Below, one piece after another: positions 43,270 to 52,608 of a DNA stretch of 64,000 nucleotides. Where the stretch lies: positions 2,356,001-2,420,000 of the forward strand of contig NZ_CP014234.1 in assembly GCF_001553955.1 (NCBI RefSeq). The letters run 5' to 3'. The first letter of the stretch is position 1. Each line of letters begins with the position of its first letter. The position numbers and the translations under genes were made by a program. The stretch is from Moraxella osloensis (GTDB taxonomy: Bacteria; Pseudomonadota; Gammaproteobacteria; Pseudomonadales; Moraxellaceae). The notes beneath the pieces were generated by a model that was given only the letters and a program-made list of their open reading frames with translations, searched no databases and was not told the DNA's origin.

Positions 43270-44076
43270 TTATTCTGCCAAATTTAACCAAATGGGCGAA
43301 AGTCTTGTTACCGGTAACAGTGATTGAAATTGGGGTGGATACAGCGCATTGATAAAGTACAGCCCATCGGCAGAAGCCGTCGCTGCCGCAAGTGACCGGT
43401 TTTTGCTCAGCAGCAATGCTTCAATCCATGCGACTGGCTTTTCACCACGCCCAATTTCAAATAACGTACCCATAATATTTCGCACCATGTGATGCAAAAA
43501 ACCATCGGCTTGGATATCCAACACTAACAGCTCACCATGCTGAATCAATTTGGCAAAATGGACATGGCGGACAGGCTGATTAGATTGGCAGGAAGCGGCA
43601 CGAAAACTGGTAAAATCATGAGTGCCTTCCAGATAGGTCGCTGCCTGCTGCATCAGTTGGACATTAAGCGGGGCGTATTCATGAGTAATTTGCTGATTGA
43701 GTATCGCAGGTCGAAAGGGGTGGTTGAGGGTAATATAGCGGTAGCGTCGAGCAATGGCAGAAAAGCGCGCATGAAACTCAGCGGGCATCACTTGTATCCA
43801 GCGCACCGCGATATCATCAGGTAGTAGAGAATTTGCGGCACGCAGCCAATTATAAGGCTGACGCGTGGCACTGGTCTGAAAATGGGCTATCATATTTGAC
43901 GCATGGACACCGGCATCAGTACGACCCGCAGCGATGACTTCTATGGGTTCATTGGCTATTTTTGATAACGCTGCTTCAACATGCTGCTGAATACTATCAA
44001 CTTCTTGTTGTCGTTGCCAGCCGCGATAGCGAGTACCAATAAATTCAATGCTGATCGCATAAGTATTTACAGTCAT
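43270..44076 (-). CDS. truA: tRNA pseudouridine(38-40) synthase
   Basis: A 268-residue TruA. The catalytic Asp is in AAGRTDAGVHA, followed by DDIAVRWIQVMPAEFHARFSA, and HMVRNIMGTLFEIGRG is a further signature. It modifies the anticodon stem-loop of many tRNAs. Between it and the asparaginase gene lies a small MITE. Confidence 0.96.
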   Translation of the reverse strand: MTVNTYAISIEFIGTRYRGWQRQQEVDSIQQHVEAALSKIANEPIEVIAAGRTDAGVHASNMIAHFQTSATRQPYNWLRAANSLLPDDIAVRWIQVMPAEFHARFSAIARRYRYITLNHPFRPAILNQQITHEYAPLNVQLMQQAATYLEGTHDFTSFRAASCQSNQPVRHVHFAKLIQHGELLVLDIQADGFLHHMVRNIMGTLFEIGRGEKPVAWIEALLLSKNRSLAAATASADGLYFINALYPPQFQSLLPVTRLSPIWLNLAE

Positions 44077-44114
44077 AAAAAAGCCAATTTTTCCAAAACC
44101 TAGGATAAAAAAGC

Positions 44115-44291
44115 CTAGGGCGTGTCCCTAATTCGGAACAAAGTATTTTTAATGGCCTAAAAATGCCTAAATCTGGCAAAACTGCGTTAAATTGTTTGAC
44201 AATATTCCAATATTATCTGCACAATTTGCCTTGTTTTGCTGGCGATTTAGTCTATTTTTAGCCTCATTATCCAAATAGGGACACGCCCTAG
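44115..44291. mobile_element. MITE, 177 bp, IS630/mariner-type ends
   Basis: Perfect 16-bp terminal inverted repeats CTAGGGCGTGTCCCTA / TAGGGACACGCCCTAG. The inner arms are also complementary (GGCCTAAAAAT / ATTTTTAGCC, CTAAATC / GATTTAG, AAATTGT / ACAATTT), so the whole element is one long imperfect hairpin without coding capacity. If the ends are read as GGGCGTG...CACGCCC, the flanks are TA within CTAG, matching the CTAG/TA target habit of IS630-type transposases. Confidence 0.8.
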
Positions 44292-44310
44292 TATAACAAC
44301 TAATCAGTTA

Positions 44311-45405
44311 TTAGGCGACGCTGTGGGTATCTTTTAGACAATGCGCCCAGCGCTGACGGCGGCGAGCAGGGGAGTCATAACTGCCAATCAACCATAGCAG
44401 ACGCGCAAATATGGCAGGTAAGGTCAACCGCCCCGTCATCAAAACTTCACATTGAGCCAGCCATGCCCCCGCTTCATACGCTTTGCTCACGCCACCATAC
44501 GCGCATTGGGTCGTCACTGCAACCAGACAGCCTTGTTTTTTCGCCTGTAATAATTGGTTTTTGATGGATTCGGCATACGGCACATTGCCTGCACCAAATG
44601 CCAAAATAATGATGGCATCTGGTTTTTCAGACAATAAATTATCCAAGCGAGCAGCGAGCAAATGCGTATCCACGGGCGTCAAATAAAGTGTGGCAATATT
44701 GGCATGGGATAAGCTGCCAAACACTTGCGGCAATTGACTCAACCGATCTTCTAGCCACAGTTGATGCTGAGCCTGGGTGATTTTTGCGGTATAGCTATTG
44801 GCGGGATAACCAGCACGGTGGTGCCCCACAAACGCCATTAAATCATGGCTATGAATTTTTTGTACAGTTTGGGCAGGCCAATCTTCACCAGAAAAACACA
44901 CCCGCACCCCAGGCTCACCATGACAGGCTAATTTACAGGCATCAAATAAATTCTGCGTGGCATCGCTCTGCGGGTCGATGCGGTAATCGGTTAACACATT
45001 GCTATCAAGCAAAGGTCTCATCGCCCCTGTCACCACAATACTGATATGACTACCCGCAAAACACTCTGCCAAAAAAGCCGCGAGGTAGCTAAGCGTATCC
45101 GTGCCTGTTAGCACCACAAATTGGCGAAGCCCTTGCGCAATGGCTTGTAGTATCAATTGATAAAAATGCGCAAAATCGGCAGGCGTTAACTGGCTACTGT
45201 CTTTAATGACATCATTATCCAATATCCGCCAATCCACAGGGTCGTGTGCATGGTTAGGGTAAGTGGCAAAATGGGTCTGTAAAATCTGTGATAACACAGG
45301 TAAAAAAATATCGGCATCTAAGCTGGCAAGCGGTTTGCCATAACTGCCAAAAGTGCCGCCGGCGTAGATGATGCCAATACCTGATTTGGTGATAGATTTA
45401 CTCAA
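44311..45405 (-). CDS. ansA: L-asparaginase family amidohydrolase
   Basis: An asparaginase of 364 residues that hydrolyses asparagine to aspartate and ammonia. The first catalytic Thr is in IYAGGTFGS and the second with its Asp in TGTDTLSYLAAF. VVTGAMRP and a C-terminal domain with LAFGAGNVP and TTQCAYGG follow. No signal peptide, so a cytoplasmic (type I) enzyme. It lies 8 bp downstream of ybeY on the same strand, probably the last gene of a phoH–ybeY–ansA operon. The subtype is judged only from lack of export signal. Confidence 0.82.
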   Translation of the reverse strand: MSKSITKSGIGIIYAGGTFGSYGKPLASLDADIFLPVLSQILQTHFATYPNHAHDPVDWRILDNDVIKDSSQLTPADFAHFYQLILQAIAQGLRQFVVLTGTDTLSYLAAFLAECFAGSHISIVVTGAMRPLLDSNVLTDYRIDPQSDATQNLFDACKLACHGEPGVRVCFSGEDWPAQTVQKIHSHDLMAFVGHHRAGYPANSYTAKITQAQHQLWLEDRLSQLPQVFGSLSHANIATLYLTPVDTHLLAARLDNLLSEKPDAIIILAFGAGNVPYAESIKNQLLQAKKQGCLVAVTTQCAYGGVSKAYEAGAWLAQCEVLMTGRLTLPAIFARLLWLIGSYDSPARRRQRWAHCLKDTHSVA

Positions 45406-45413
45406 TTGAAATT

Positions 45414-46040
45414 TTACTCATAAGGGTTGGCAACGGATAACTTATCAAGGACAGCGATTTCAATCGCTTCCATTTCATCTTGCTCAGCTTGTCCAAGTTC
45501 ATGGTCAAAACCCAGCAAATGCAGCATACCATGCACCAGCAAATGGGTCAGATGCTGCTCTACTGTCTTGCCTTGCTCAGCGGCTTGACTGACCACCACC
45601 GCATGGCAAATCACTAATTCACCTAGCGGCAGTGCGGGCAGTAATTCTAGCACAGCTTCAGGCAACTCACTGGCATAGGATAAAATATTGGTAGCGTAGT
45701 CTTTGCCACGCGCCTCAAAATTGATGGCGCGAGCTTCCACAGGCTCCGTGACATAAATTTCTAACTCAACCGTTTTTTGAAAGATAAATTCACCCAGTTG
45801 ACTAGGTATCTCAGTAGTGTCTCGATGGGTTTGAAAATACTGCAGAACTTGCTTCAAAATAGCGGCAATCTTGTCTTGTTGGTACAAGGCTTCAAGTTCG
45901 CCAAAAGTTGGCAGTTCAATTAAGCTTTCTGCAAAACTAATTATCACTTGACCCATCGGCACTTGACTCATCGGCGCTGGCGGCACAGCGCTCGCTAAAT
46001 CACCTGTTAAAGCAATTTGGGTTGGCAAAGCTGATGACAT
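45414..46040 (-). CDS. ybeY: rRNA maturation endoribonuclease YbeY
   Basis: A 208-residue zinc metalloenzyme for 16S rRNA 3'-end processing and quality control. The zinc motif H-x3-H-x5-H is present as HGMLHLLGFDH. The N-terminus has a roughly 45-residue extension relative to E. coli YbeY (155). It begins 3 bp after the phoH stop codon, the usual ybeZ–ybeY pairing. Confidence 0.94.
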   Translation of the reverse strand: MSSALPTQIALTGDLASAVPPAPMSQVPMGQVIISFAESLIELPTFGELEALYQQDKIAAILKQVLQYFQTHRDTTEIPSQLGEFIFQKTVELEIYVTEPVEARAINFEARGKDYATNILSYASELPEAVLELLPALPLGELVICHAVVVSQAAEQGKTVEQHLTHLLVHGMLHLLGFDHELGQAEQDEMEAIEIAVLDKLSVANPYE

Positions 46041-46043
46041 AAG

Positions 46044-47243
46044 CTACTCCGCGATACCGATATCAATGGGTGCGTTATCAATCGGTGTGTTATCAATCGG
46101 TGTGTTATCAATCGGAGCTTTATCAATCGGGGCGTTGTTATCCGTCACCCCGATAGCCAAGCTTGCTGCTTGCGACTGTGCTTGGCTTTGTTCAAGTAGG
46201 CGCGATTGCTTTTTGGCTTCTTTAATCGCTTCTTGCGCTTCATCATATTTATCGTAGGCTTGCACGATTTTTTGAACCAATTGATGGCGTACCACATCTT
46301 TGCTATCAAACCGCGTCACATGAATCTCTTCAATATCCGCCAGAATTTCTAGCGAATGTCGCAAGCCTGACTTGGTGCCGCGAGGTAAGTCCACCTGTGA
46401 CATATCGCCCGTGATGACCGCCCGCGAGCCAAAACCCAAACGGGTCAAGAACATTTTCATCTGCTCAGGGGTGGTATTTTGTGCTTCATCCAAAATCACA
46501 AACGAATTATTTAAGGTACGACCGCGCATGTAAGCGAGGGGTGCTACCTCAATGACTTGTTTTTCAATCAGTTTTGCCACTTTTTCAAAACCTAGCATTT
46601 CATATAAAGCATCATAAAGTGGGCGTAGGTAAGGGTCAATTTTTTGGGTCAAATCCCCCGGTAAAAAGCCCAGTTTTTCCCCTGCTTCTACCGCAGGGCG
46701 CACCAGCAAAATACGCTCAATCTCATTGCGCTCTAGCATATCCACCGCACAAGCCACCGCCAAGTAAGTCTTACCCGTCCCTGCAGGCCCTACGCCAAAC
46801 GAGACATCAGAGAGTAAGATTTTTTTGACATATTGCTGTTGGTTGTAACCGCGGGGGATGATTTTTCCTTTACGGGTTCTCAAACTAATCGGGGTGAATT
46901 CAGTGCTATCTGCGCGCTCGCTGCCATTTTCGCTAGCGGCATCATTATCCAGCGCTAAATCTTGCTCACGGCTAAAACTGGTTTGCACGAGCAGGTGTAA
47001 ATCTTCTGGCGAGATGACGTCGCTGCTTTGTGTTTCATCGGCAAGCTGTGCCAAGATACGCTCAGCACGCGCGACTGAATCGAGCTCACCTGAAATCACA
47101 AAATCGGTTTTGCGTTGGTGAATGTGGACTGACAGACGATGTTCAAGATATTTAATATGATTGTTGTATTCGCCAAGTAAGGTTTTGAGTTGTGGGGCTT
47201 TTAGAGATGATAAATCGACTGTTCTGCTGATAGTATCGCTCAA
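46044..47243 (-). CDS. ybeZ: PhoH-family ATPase (YbeZ)
   Basis: A 399-residue PhoH-like NTPase, partner of YbeY in RNA metabolism. An N-terminal KH-like region (residues 15–75) precedes the P-loop [11 protein letters not shown], Walker B VILDEAQN and GDMSQVDLP. The C-terminal tail (about residues 370–397) is a five-fold repeat of PID-containing pentapeptides (for example [10 protein letters not shown]), encoded by a 15-bp tandem repeat. The tail is not part of the family fold. Confidence 0.93.
   Translation of the reverse strand: MSDTISRTVDLSSLKAPQLKTLLGEYNNHIKYLEHRLSVHIHQRKTDFVISGELDSVARAERILAQLADETQSSDVISPEDLHLLVQTSFSREQDLALDNDAASENGSERADSTEFTPISLRTRKGKIIPRGYNQQQYVKKILLSDVSFGVGPAGTGKTYLAVACAVDMLERNEIERILLVRPAVEAGEKLGFLPGDLTQKIDPYLRPLYDALYEMLGFEKVAKLIEKQVIEVAPLAYMRGRTLNNSFVILDEAQNTTPEQMKMFLTRLGFGSRAVITGDMSQVDLPRGTKSGLRHSLEILADIEEIHVTRFDSKDVVRHQLVQKIVQAYDKYDEAQEAIKEAKKQSRLLEQSQAQSQAASLAIGVTDNNAPIDKAPIDNTPIDNTPIDNAPIDIGIAE
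46061..46135. repeat. 15-bp tandem repeat in the ybeZ 3' end
   Basis: Five copies of a 15-bp unit close to TATCAATCGGTGTGT, encoding repeats of five residues (IDN[TA]P). Copy-number change would keep the frame. Confidence 0.92.
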
Positions 47244-47588
47244 GAGTGCTTCCTTTTATGGGTTTTTATAGTTGTGATAAATCATAAGGTTGAGAGATTA
47301 GGGGAGTATGACAGTAACCAATATAATATTTTGGCACATTGATACTATTATGGTAAATATATGCAAAAATTCAAGTGACGTTCACGGGTTTTTGTCATTT
47401 CAAGTGATTTTGAGGTCGACACGTAGCCAACGCTCAGCCACGATAAACAAAAATTAAATTTTGGAAAAATGAAAAAAAATGTGACAAAATGCTTGACGAT
47501 ATAGGGTTAAATACGCATAATATGCACCCCATGACAGGCAAGAAATAGTTTAAAAATTCTGCCTAAATCCTGCAAATTTGCCAAACAT
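47244..47588. other. Intergenic region with tRNA-Met promoter
   Basis: 345 bp between the divergent ybeZ and tRNA-Met. Towards tRNA-Met there is TTGACG (47493–47498), 17 bp, CATAAT (47516–47521), a good sigma-70 promoter. The rest is AT-rich with no reading frame I can support. The ybeZ promoter must lie here but is not clear. Confidence 0.65.
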
Positions 47589-47665
47589 GGCGATGTAGCT
47601 CAGCTGGTTAGAGCGCACGACTCATAATCGTGAGGTCAAGAGTTCAAGTCTCTTCATCGCCACCA
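47589..47665 (+). tRNA. tRNA-Met (anticodon CAU, elongator type)
   Basis: GGCGATG pairs with CATCGCC, CCA is encoded, and the anticodon loop is CTCATAA. Length 77. It resembles elongator Met tRNA and lacks the initiator C1·A72 mismatch. A tRNA-Ile lysidine-type identity cannot be fully excluded by eye. Confidence 0.93.
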
Positions 47666-47713
47666 TTTGCAAATCACTTAACGCACGCTATTTTATAAAC
47701 CCAGTATTTTGCT

Positions 47714-47744
47714 AAGCCAAGCATTTTGATGTTTGGCTTTTTTG
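47714..47744 (+). terminator. Terminator of tRNA-Met
   Basis: AAGCCAAGC/GTTTGGCTT stem followed by a T-run. Confidence 0.8.
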
Positions 47745-47771
47745 TTGTTTGTCATTTGACAATAAAAAAAC

Positions 47772-47804
47772 AAAAAAAGGGCGATAGCTGTATCACCCTT
47801 TTTG
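47772..47804 (-). terminator. Terminator of putP
   Basis: AAAAAGGGTGATA pairs with TATCGCCCTTTTT on the minus strand, ending in seven Ts. Confidence 0.88.
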
Positions 47805-47814
47805 TCATTTAATA

Positions 47815-49302
47815 TTAACGAGCAGCGTTAAAGGCTTTATTGGCATCATCAAAACGTGCCATGACTTTGTCAGATGCGGGCGTTAACAGCGACACCACGT
47901 AGATAGCAATCATGCCTAAAATAAAGCCAGGTATGATTTCATAAAGACTACTACCGGTTAATGGTTTCCAAGCGATGACCGTCAACGCGCCTACAAGCAT
48001 ACCCGCCAACGCGCCTGTCCCCGTCATACGTCGCCAAAATAATGACATCAACACCACAGGACCAAACGCCGCGCCAAAACCTGCCCAAGCATAAGAGACC
48101 AATCCCAACACTTTGCTATCTGGGTTTTGGGCGATGATAATGGCAATCGCTGAGACCAAAAGCACCATGAAGCGACCAATCCAAACCAGCTCTTTTTGCG
48201 TGGCAGTAGGGCGAATAAACCCTTTATAAAAATCTTCTGTAATCGCGCTTGAGCATACCAATAATTGACAGCTGAGGGTACTCATGACCGCCGCCAAAAT
48301 AGCCGACAATACCACACCGACAATCCAAGGGTTAAATAACAATTGTGCCAAACCGATAAAGATACGCTCGTTGTTATCTTTTAAGATATCAGTTTGTTCA
48401 GGATGCACTGTCATATAGGCAAGCCCAAAATAACCGACCGCCACCGCACCTGCTAGGCATAAAATCATCCAAGTCATACCGATACGACGGGCATTATTTA
48501 GTGATTTGACCGAATTTGCCGCCATAAAACGCGCCAAAATATGCGGCTGACCAAAATAACCCAAGCCCCACGCAGCCGCGCTGATGATACCGACCAATGA
48601 CGTACCAAACAGCAAGTTAGCGTAGTTTTTGTTGTTTGCTTGTGCCGCCATACTGACCGCCGCATGAATTTCATCCATACCGCCTAAGTTTAAATAAACC
48701 ATAATGGGCGCGAATACCAGCGCAAAAATCATCAAACTTGCTTGAATCGTATCCGTCCAACTCACCGCCAAAAATCCCCCAATAAAGGTATAGATAATGG
48801 TGGCAAATGCCCCTAGCCACATAGCCGTGGTATAGTCAATTTCAAACAAGCTTTCAAATAGCCGCGCACCTGCGACAATGCCTGAGGCGCAATAAATGGT
48901 AAAGAAAAATAAAATAATCGCCGCTGAAACAATTTTAATCAATTGATTGTTGGCGCCAAAGCGGTGGTGAAAGTATTCAGGCAAAGTCAGTGCATTGTTA
49001 TTAAACTCAGTATGCACCCGCAGTCGACCCGCCACCAAAAGCCAGTTAAAATACGCACCAATCACCAAGCCAATTGCAATCCAAGATTCACTTAAGCCCG
49101 ATACATAAATCGCCCCAGGTAATCCCATCAGCAGCCATCCTGACATATCTGATGCACCCGCCGACATCGCGGTCACAAAACTGCCCAGACTACGGCCACC
49201 CAAAATATAGTCATCAAAGTTACGGGTGGCAAAATATGCCGCAAACCCGATGCCCAATACCAAAATCAAATACAACGTAAATGTAATATAAACGGGTGTC
49301 AT
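47815..49302 (-). CDS. putP: Sodium/proline symporter
   Basis: An SSS-family Na+/solute symporter of 495 residues with about 13 TM helices. Typical PutP stretches: YILGGRSLGSFVTAMSAGASDMSGWLLMG (split here: GGRSLG, GASDMSGW), Na+-site region AAWGLGYFGQPHIL and SAILAAVMSTLSCQLLVCSS. The start is set at the ATG at 49302, with AGGAG seven bases upstream; 49332 is an alternative. No putA is adjacent. Confidence 0.93.
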   Translation of the reverse strand: MTPVYITFTLYLILVLGIGFAAYFATRNFDDYILGGRSLGSFVTAMSAGASDMSGWLLMGLPGAIYVSGLSESWIAIGLVIGAYFNWLLVAGRLRVHTEFNNNALTLPEYFHHRFGANNQLIKIVSAAIILFFFTIYCASGIVAGARLFESLFEIDYTTAMWLGAFATIIYTFIGGFLAVSWTDTIQASLMIFALVFAPIMVYLNLGGMDEIHAAVSMAAQANNKNYANLLFGTSLVGIISAAAWGLGYFGQPHILARFMAANSVKSLNNARRIGMTWMILCLAGAVAVGYFGLAYMTVHPEQTDILKDNNERIFIGLAQLLFNPWIVGVVLSAILAAVMSTLSCQLLVCSSAITEDFYKGFIRPTATQKELVWIGRFMVLLVSAIAIIIAQNPDSKVLGLVSYAWAGFGAAFGPVVLMSLFWRRMTGTGALAGMLVGALTVIAWKPLTGSSLYEIIPGFILGMIAIYVVSLLTPASDKVMARFDDANKAFNAAR

Positions 49303-49525
49303 CCCATCACTCCTAAGGTCATCCCGATTCAAGGTAATAAAACCACTAAAAATTGCTAGCAGTCATAGAGATTTTACAATTGTCATCACACGCTAATCGA
49401 CATCCTGATAGACATCCTGATAGATACCATCTAATAACGAAAAGTCACATTGTAGAAAAATTTTAGGTATAAAAAAAGGATAATCGCTGTGATTATCCTG
49501 TGTACGGTATAAAATTGTCAACGCG

Positions 49526-50362
49526 CTAAACTTTGCGATACATAATATCGTAAATAGCGCGACCTTCCTCTAGACCGCGTTTTTCAAATTTAGTCAGGGG
49601 GCGAAAATCGGGACGCGGTAAAAAGTTACCTATACCTTCGCTGTTTTTGCCTTCGACATTTTCAAACGCGGTTAAACTATCCATGACTTCAATCATCCAG
49701 TGGGCATAATGTTCCCAATCGGTAGCCGCATGAAATATGCCGCCTTTTTTAAGCACCCGTTCCACCACCTTCATGCGATCAGCACTGACAAAACGGCGTT
49801 TGTAATGGCGCTTTTTTTGCCAAGGGTCAGGAAAATACAACTGCAGCGTGTCAATATGCGCCGCCGGTAATTGCTGCATCAGGGCAATGGCATCGCCGCT
49901 GATGAGTTTGAGGTTATTTAGACCCAGTTCCCCTGCCAAAAATGCACAGTTACCCAGTCCTGCCTCATGCACTTCAATGCCGACAAAGTTTCGTGTTGGC
50001 TCATTTTTTGCCATTTCCACCAAGCTTGTGCCCATACCAAAGCCAATTTCAAATGTCAAAGGCGCATCAGGGTTTGAAAATAGCTCACGCAAATTGGTTA
50101 TGCCGCCGATGTCCATCGCTTGAATTGCATCCAAATTGGGCTGGACGAAAAAATGGGCAAAGTCTGACTGTAACCCAGCTTCTGCCTTTTTGCCCACATG
50201 GGTTTTGCGCTTCATAAAAGTTTGAATGGCGCGATAGTGCGGGGATAAAGAGTTTTCATCACTCGGTTGTGGGGTAGTGGATGGATTGGGCGAAAGCAAT
50301 GGGGCATCGGGTTTAGCCGCATCGACTGTCTGAGAAGTTTGGGTAGGTTGGGGTGTCATCAT
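49526..50362 (-). CDS. trmB: tRNA (guanine-N7)-methyltransferase
   Basis: A SAM-dependent enzyme that makes m7G46 in tRNA. The SAM motif [14 protein letters not shown] and the catalytic segment [16 protein letters not shown] are intact. About 45–60 residues of Thr/Pro/Gln-rich low-complexity sequence precede the family start ([11 protein letters not shown]), so the start is uncertain. I chose the tandem ATGs at 50357–50362; an upstream in-frame start at 50434 is possible. Confidence 0.93.
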   Translation of the reverse strand: MMTPQPTQTSQTVDAAKPDAPLLSPNPSTTPQPSDENSLSPHYRAIQTFMKRKTHVGKKAEAGLQSDFAHFFVQPNLDAIQAMDIGGITNLRELFSNPDAPLTFEIGFGMGTSLVEMAKNEPTRNFVGIEVHEAGLGNCAFLAGELGLNNLKLISGDAIALMQQLPAAHIDTLQLYFPDPWQKKRHYKRRFVSADRMKVVERVLKKGGIFHAATDWEHYAHWMIEVMDSLTAFENVEGKNSEGIGNFLPRPDFRPLTKFEKRGLEEGRAIYDIMYRKV

Positions 50363-50486
50363 TTGCAAAAATCGTAGTTGGTGTGATAAAGGGTGGTTGT
50401 GATAAAATTCGGCTATTATAAGTGAAAACCCCAAAAAGTGAAAACCTCAACAAGTGAAAACAACCAATGGATAATCGCTAATCGCC

Positions 50487-51434
50487 ATGTTATTTCTTGA
50501 AAAAACATCACCGCCGCCATTTTGGCAGCCACAGCTAACCGATAAACAGCGTCTGATGTATGACAAAGCTTTTATCGGCAATCGTTCGCAGGCGTATTAT
50601 CTCAAGCGTTTTGCCCAGTTTGATCGGGCAGGGCGATTGACGGCAAAGTGGCATTGGGCAGGGTTTTTGATGACGTTTCCTTGGTTGTTATACCGTAAGC
50701 GATTCTTAGATAGCATCGTCTATTCGGTGGCGGGATGGTCATTTATTCAGCTCAATGTCACTATCATTTTGGTGGCGATAGAGTATTTATTGATACGCAA
50801 TCTTGATGAAGCGATTCGTATGCCGCTACGTATTGGCATTGGGCTTGCGATTTGGCTGTTTTGGTCGGTGATGGTGGCACGTTGGAGCGATGCTTATTAT
50901 TATCGGATGGCGCGCCGTGAAATCGCCGATGCCATTGAAATGTATCCGCGGGATGAGGAAAAACAGCTGGCTCATATCCGCAGGCACGGCGGTGTAAGTT
51001 TGGTGGGTTTGGCGCTGGCCTTTGGCTTTTATGCGTTTTCTTTGTTTGTGATACAGGTGCAGTTTTTGCCGATTTATGCCAAACAAAAAGCCAATGCCAC
51101 GCTGTTTGAAGTGCTTGATATCGTAGAAAGCGCACAGGGGCGAGTCGATGCCATCTACAAAGCCACGGGTCAATGTCCTGTCAATACACCGCTAAGCACA
51201 GATAACCAAAAAGTGGTGTTAAAAGTGCTCACGCAAGCAGAAAGCGTTCCAACTGAAAGTCATTGTATGATTCAAGCGACAGTACGAGGCGTGCCGTTTC
51301 CCAATCGCTGGCTCAATGGTCAGACGCTGACCATGTACCGTATTGGTGATAGTAAAGTCGATGGTAGTTGGGGCTGTATCACCTCACTCAATCGCAAGCA
51401 AATCCCCAAACAGTGTATGGTGGCAGAGAGATAA
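50487..51434 (+). CDS. DUF2628-type membrane protein with pilin-like C-terminal domain
   Basis: A 315-residue protein. The N-terminus (YYLKRFAQFDRAG...KWHWAGFLMTFPWLLYRKRFLDS) matches the DUF2628 pattern, with TM helices at about 80–103, 113–132 and 168–190. After the last helix, residues 200–310 resemble the globular part of a minor pilin: a helix (ANATLFEVLDIVESAQGRVDAIY) followed by paired cysteines, including the C-terminal WGCITSLNRKQIPKQC loop. The C-terminal domain should face the periplasm. Function unknown. It is divergent from trmB. Confidence 0.72.
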   Translation: MLFLEKTSPPPFWQPQLTDKQRLMYDKAFIGNRSQAYYLKRFAQFDRAGRLTAKWHWAGFLMTFPWLLYRKRFLDSIVYSVAGWSFIQLNVTIILVAIEYLLIRNLDEAIRMPLRIGIGLAIWLFWSVMVARWSDAYYYRMARREIADAIEMYPRDEEKQLAHIRRHGGVSLVGLALAFGFYAFSLFVIQVQFLPIYAKQKANATLFEVLDIVESAQGRVDAIYKATGQCPVNTPLSTDNQKVVLKVLTQAESVPTESHCMIQATVRGVPFPNRWLNGQTLTMYRIGDSKVDGSWGCITSLNRKQIPKQCMVAER

Positions 51435-51467
51435 CGATTTGAAGTTATCTGTAGTAATTTAGACCTA

Positions 51468-52049
51468 TTACTTTTTAAAACCTTTAACGAGTGTAGAAAT
51501 TATTTCATAAAGCTTTTCAACATCTAACATTAGATTTGATTCAGCAATATTCAGTGCAAGTTCGTTTAAAGCACCAGAAATCATACTTGAGATTAAGGAT
51601 ACTTCAATTTCCACCAAAAAACCTTTTTTAGACAGACTCTGTAAATGTTCCAGTAATAAGTTTGAGGAATTTTCATTATCAATCGTTTTCCATTCACGCC
51701 ATTCAATGACGTTTGGAGCGTCGATTAACAATATTCGTTTATTTTTTTCAGTGATTGCTGTTTGAATAAAAGCAATACAGCCTACAATTAGTTGCTCCCA
51801 AAGGTCGTTAACTAATTGCGACTGTGTGGCAATTGAATCAGCTATTTCAAGCTGTACTTCCGTGACAACCGCTATAAATAAATGTTTTTTATTCTTAAAA
51901 TGATGATATAGAGCACCTCTTGTTAAACCTGCTTCAGAAGTAATTGATTCTAAAGAAGCATCTGCATACCCAAATCTTGAAAAATGTTCTCTAGCAATAT
52001 TCACCAATAATTTAATCGTTTGCTGAGAAGCAAGCTCGTTTTTATTCAT
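51468..52049 (-). CDS. TetR/AcrR-family regulator
   Basis: A 193-residue repressor. The N-terminal helix-turn-helix is textbook TetR: FSRFGYADASLESITSEAG then LTRGALYHHFKNKKHLF. The ligand-binding C-terminal part is poorly conserved. It lies 25 bp downstream of a VOC protein gene. The pair is more AT-rich than its neighbours, and its codon use looks different, which suggests acquisition by transfer. A perfect palindrome in the promoter of the pair is its probable operator, giving autoregulation. Confidence 0.88.
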   Translation of the reverse strand: MNKNELASQQTIKLLVNIAREHFSRFGYADASLESITSEAGLTRGALYHHFKNKKHLFIAVVTEVQLEIADSIATQSQLVNDLWEQLIVGCIAFIQTAITEKNKRILLIDAPNVIEWREWKTIDNENSSNLLLEHLQSLSKKGFLVEIEVSLISSMISGALNELALNIAESNLMLDVEKLYEIISTLVKGFKK

Positions 52050-52074
52050 ACAACTTTACACTTTTTTTATACTT

Positions 52075-52476
52075 TTAAAGATAGTTTTTGGCAAATTCTT
52101 CACTAGGTGGAATAATTTGTATCACATCAACAAGAAGCGATTGGGAAGTTTCTATAATGAAATGTTTTTGACCAAAATCTTCAATCGTTAAGTCAAGCAA
52201 AAAGCGAATTTCATCACAGGTTTTCAATCTATTATAATAGCCATCCACGTTATCCACTTCAAGGTTTAGAATGATACCAGAAGAAACTTTTCTAAAATCT
52301 ATAGGTATCGTATCGTGTTGATAGTCTATAAAAGCTAATTCAAAACCAGTATTATTTTTTAAACTAATATACCAGTCGCTGGCAAAAGTTTCATCGAACG
52401 AAAAATTTTTGATAAAAAAATCTGCCGATTTTTTAACATCGTCTGTCATAATGACTGAATAAACACTGTTAATCAT
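52075..52476 (-). CDS. Glyoxalase/VOC-superfamily protein
   Basis: A 133-residue protein of the vicinal-oxygen-chelate fold. The beta-alpha-beta-beta-beta unit is seen at the N-terminus (VYSVIMTDDVKKSADFFIKNF ... WYISLKNN) and repeated in the second half (GIILNLEVDNVDGYYNRL). Metal-ligand His residues of true glyoxalase I are not evident, so a binding or resistance role is as likely as an enzyme. It is the first gene of a two-gene operon with the TetR regulator; AGGAG precedes its ATG. Confidence 0.8.
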   Translation of the reverse strand: MINSVYSVIMTDDVKKSADFFIKNFSFDETFASDWYISLKNNTGFELAFIDYQHDTIPIDFRKVSSGIILNLEVDNVDGYYNRLKTCDEIRFLLDLTIEDFGQKHFIIETSQSLLVDVIQIIPPSEEFAKNYL

Positions 52477-52504
52477 AACTTATCTCCTGTTAAATTATTG
52501 TTTT

Positions 52505-52533
52505 AATCTAACATACATTCTGAATGTATGCAA
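52505..52533 (-). promoter_or_regulatory. Promoter with TetR-type operator for the VOC–TetR pair
   Basis: On the minus strand TTGCAT (52533–52528), 17-bp spacer, TAGATT (52510–52505). The spacer and -35 edge contain the perfect palindrome CATACATTC-T-GAATGTATG (52512–52530). A repressor bound there would block RNA polymerase. Confidence 0.78.
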
Positions 52534-52543
52534 ATTTGATTTA

Positions 52544-52572
52544 AAAAAAGCCGAGCAAATGCCCGACTTTAT
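52544..52572 (-). terminator. Terminator of htpG
   Basis: AGTCGGGC pairs with GCTCGGCT on the minus strand (two G·U pairs), loop ATTT, followed by seven Ts. Confidence 0.82.
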
Positions 52573-52608
52573 TTATAAAGGGTGTAAGCATTACGCCCCT
52601 AGCCAACA

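Noticed and set aside
46061-46135. CRISPR-like regular repeat.
   Set aside because: A 15-bp unit without spacers inside the ybeZ reading frame.
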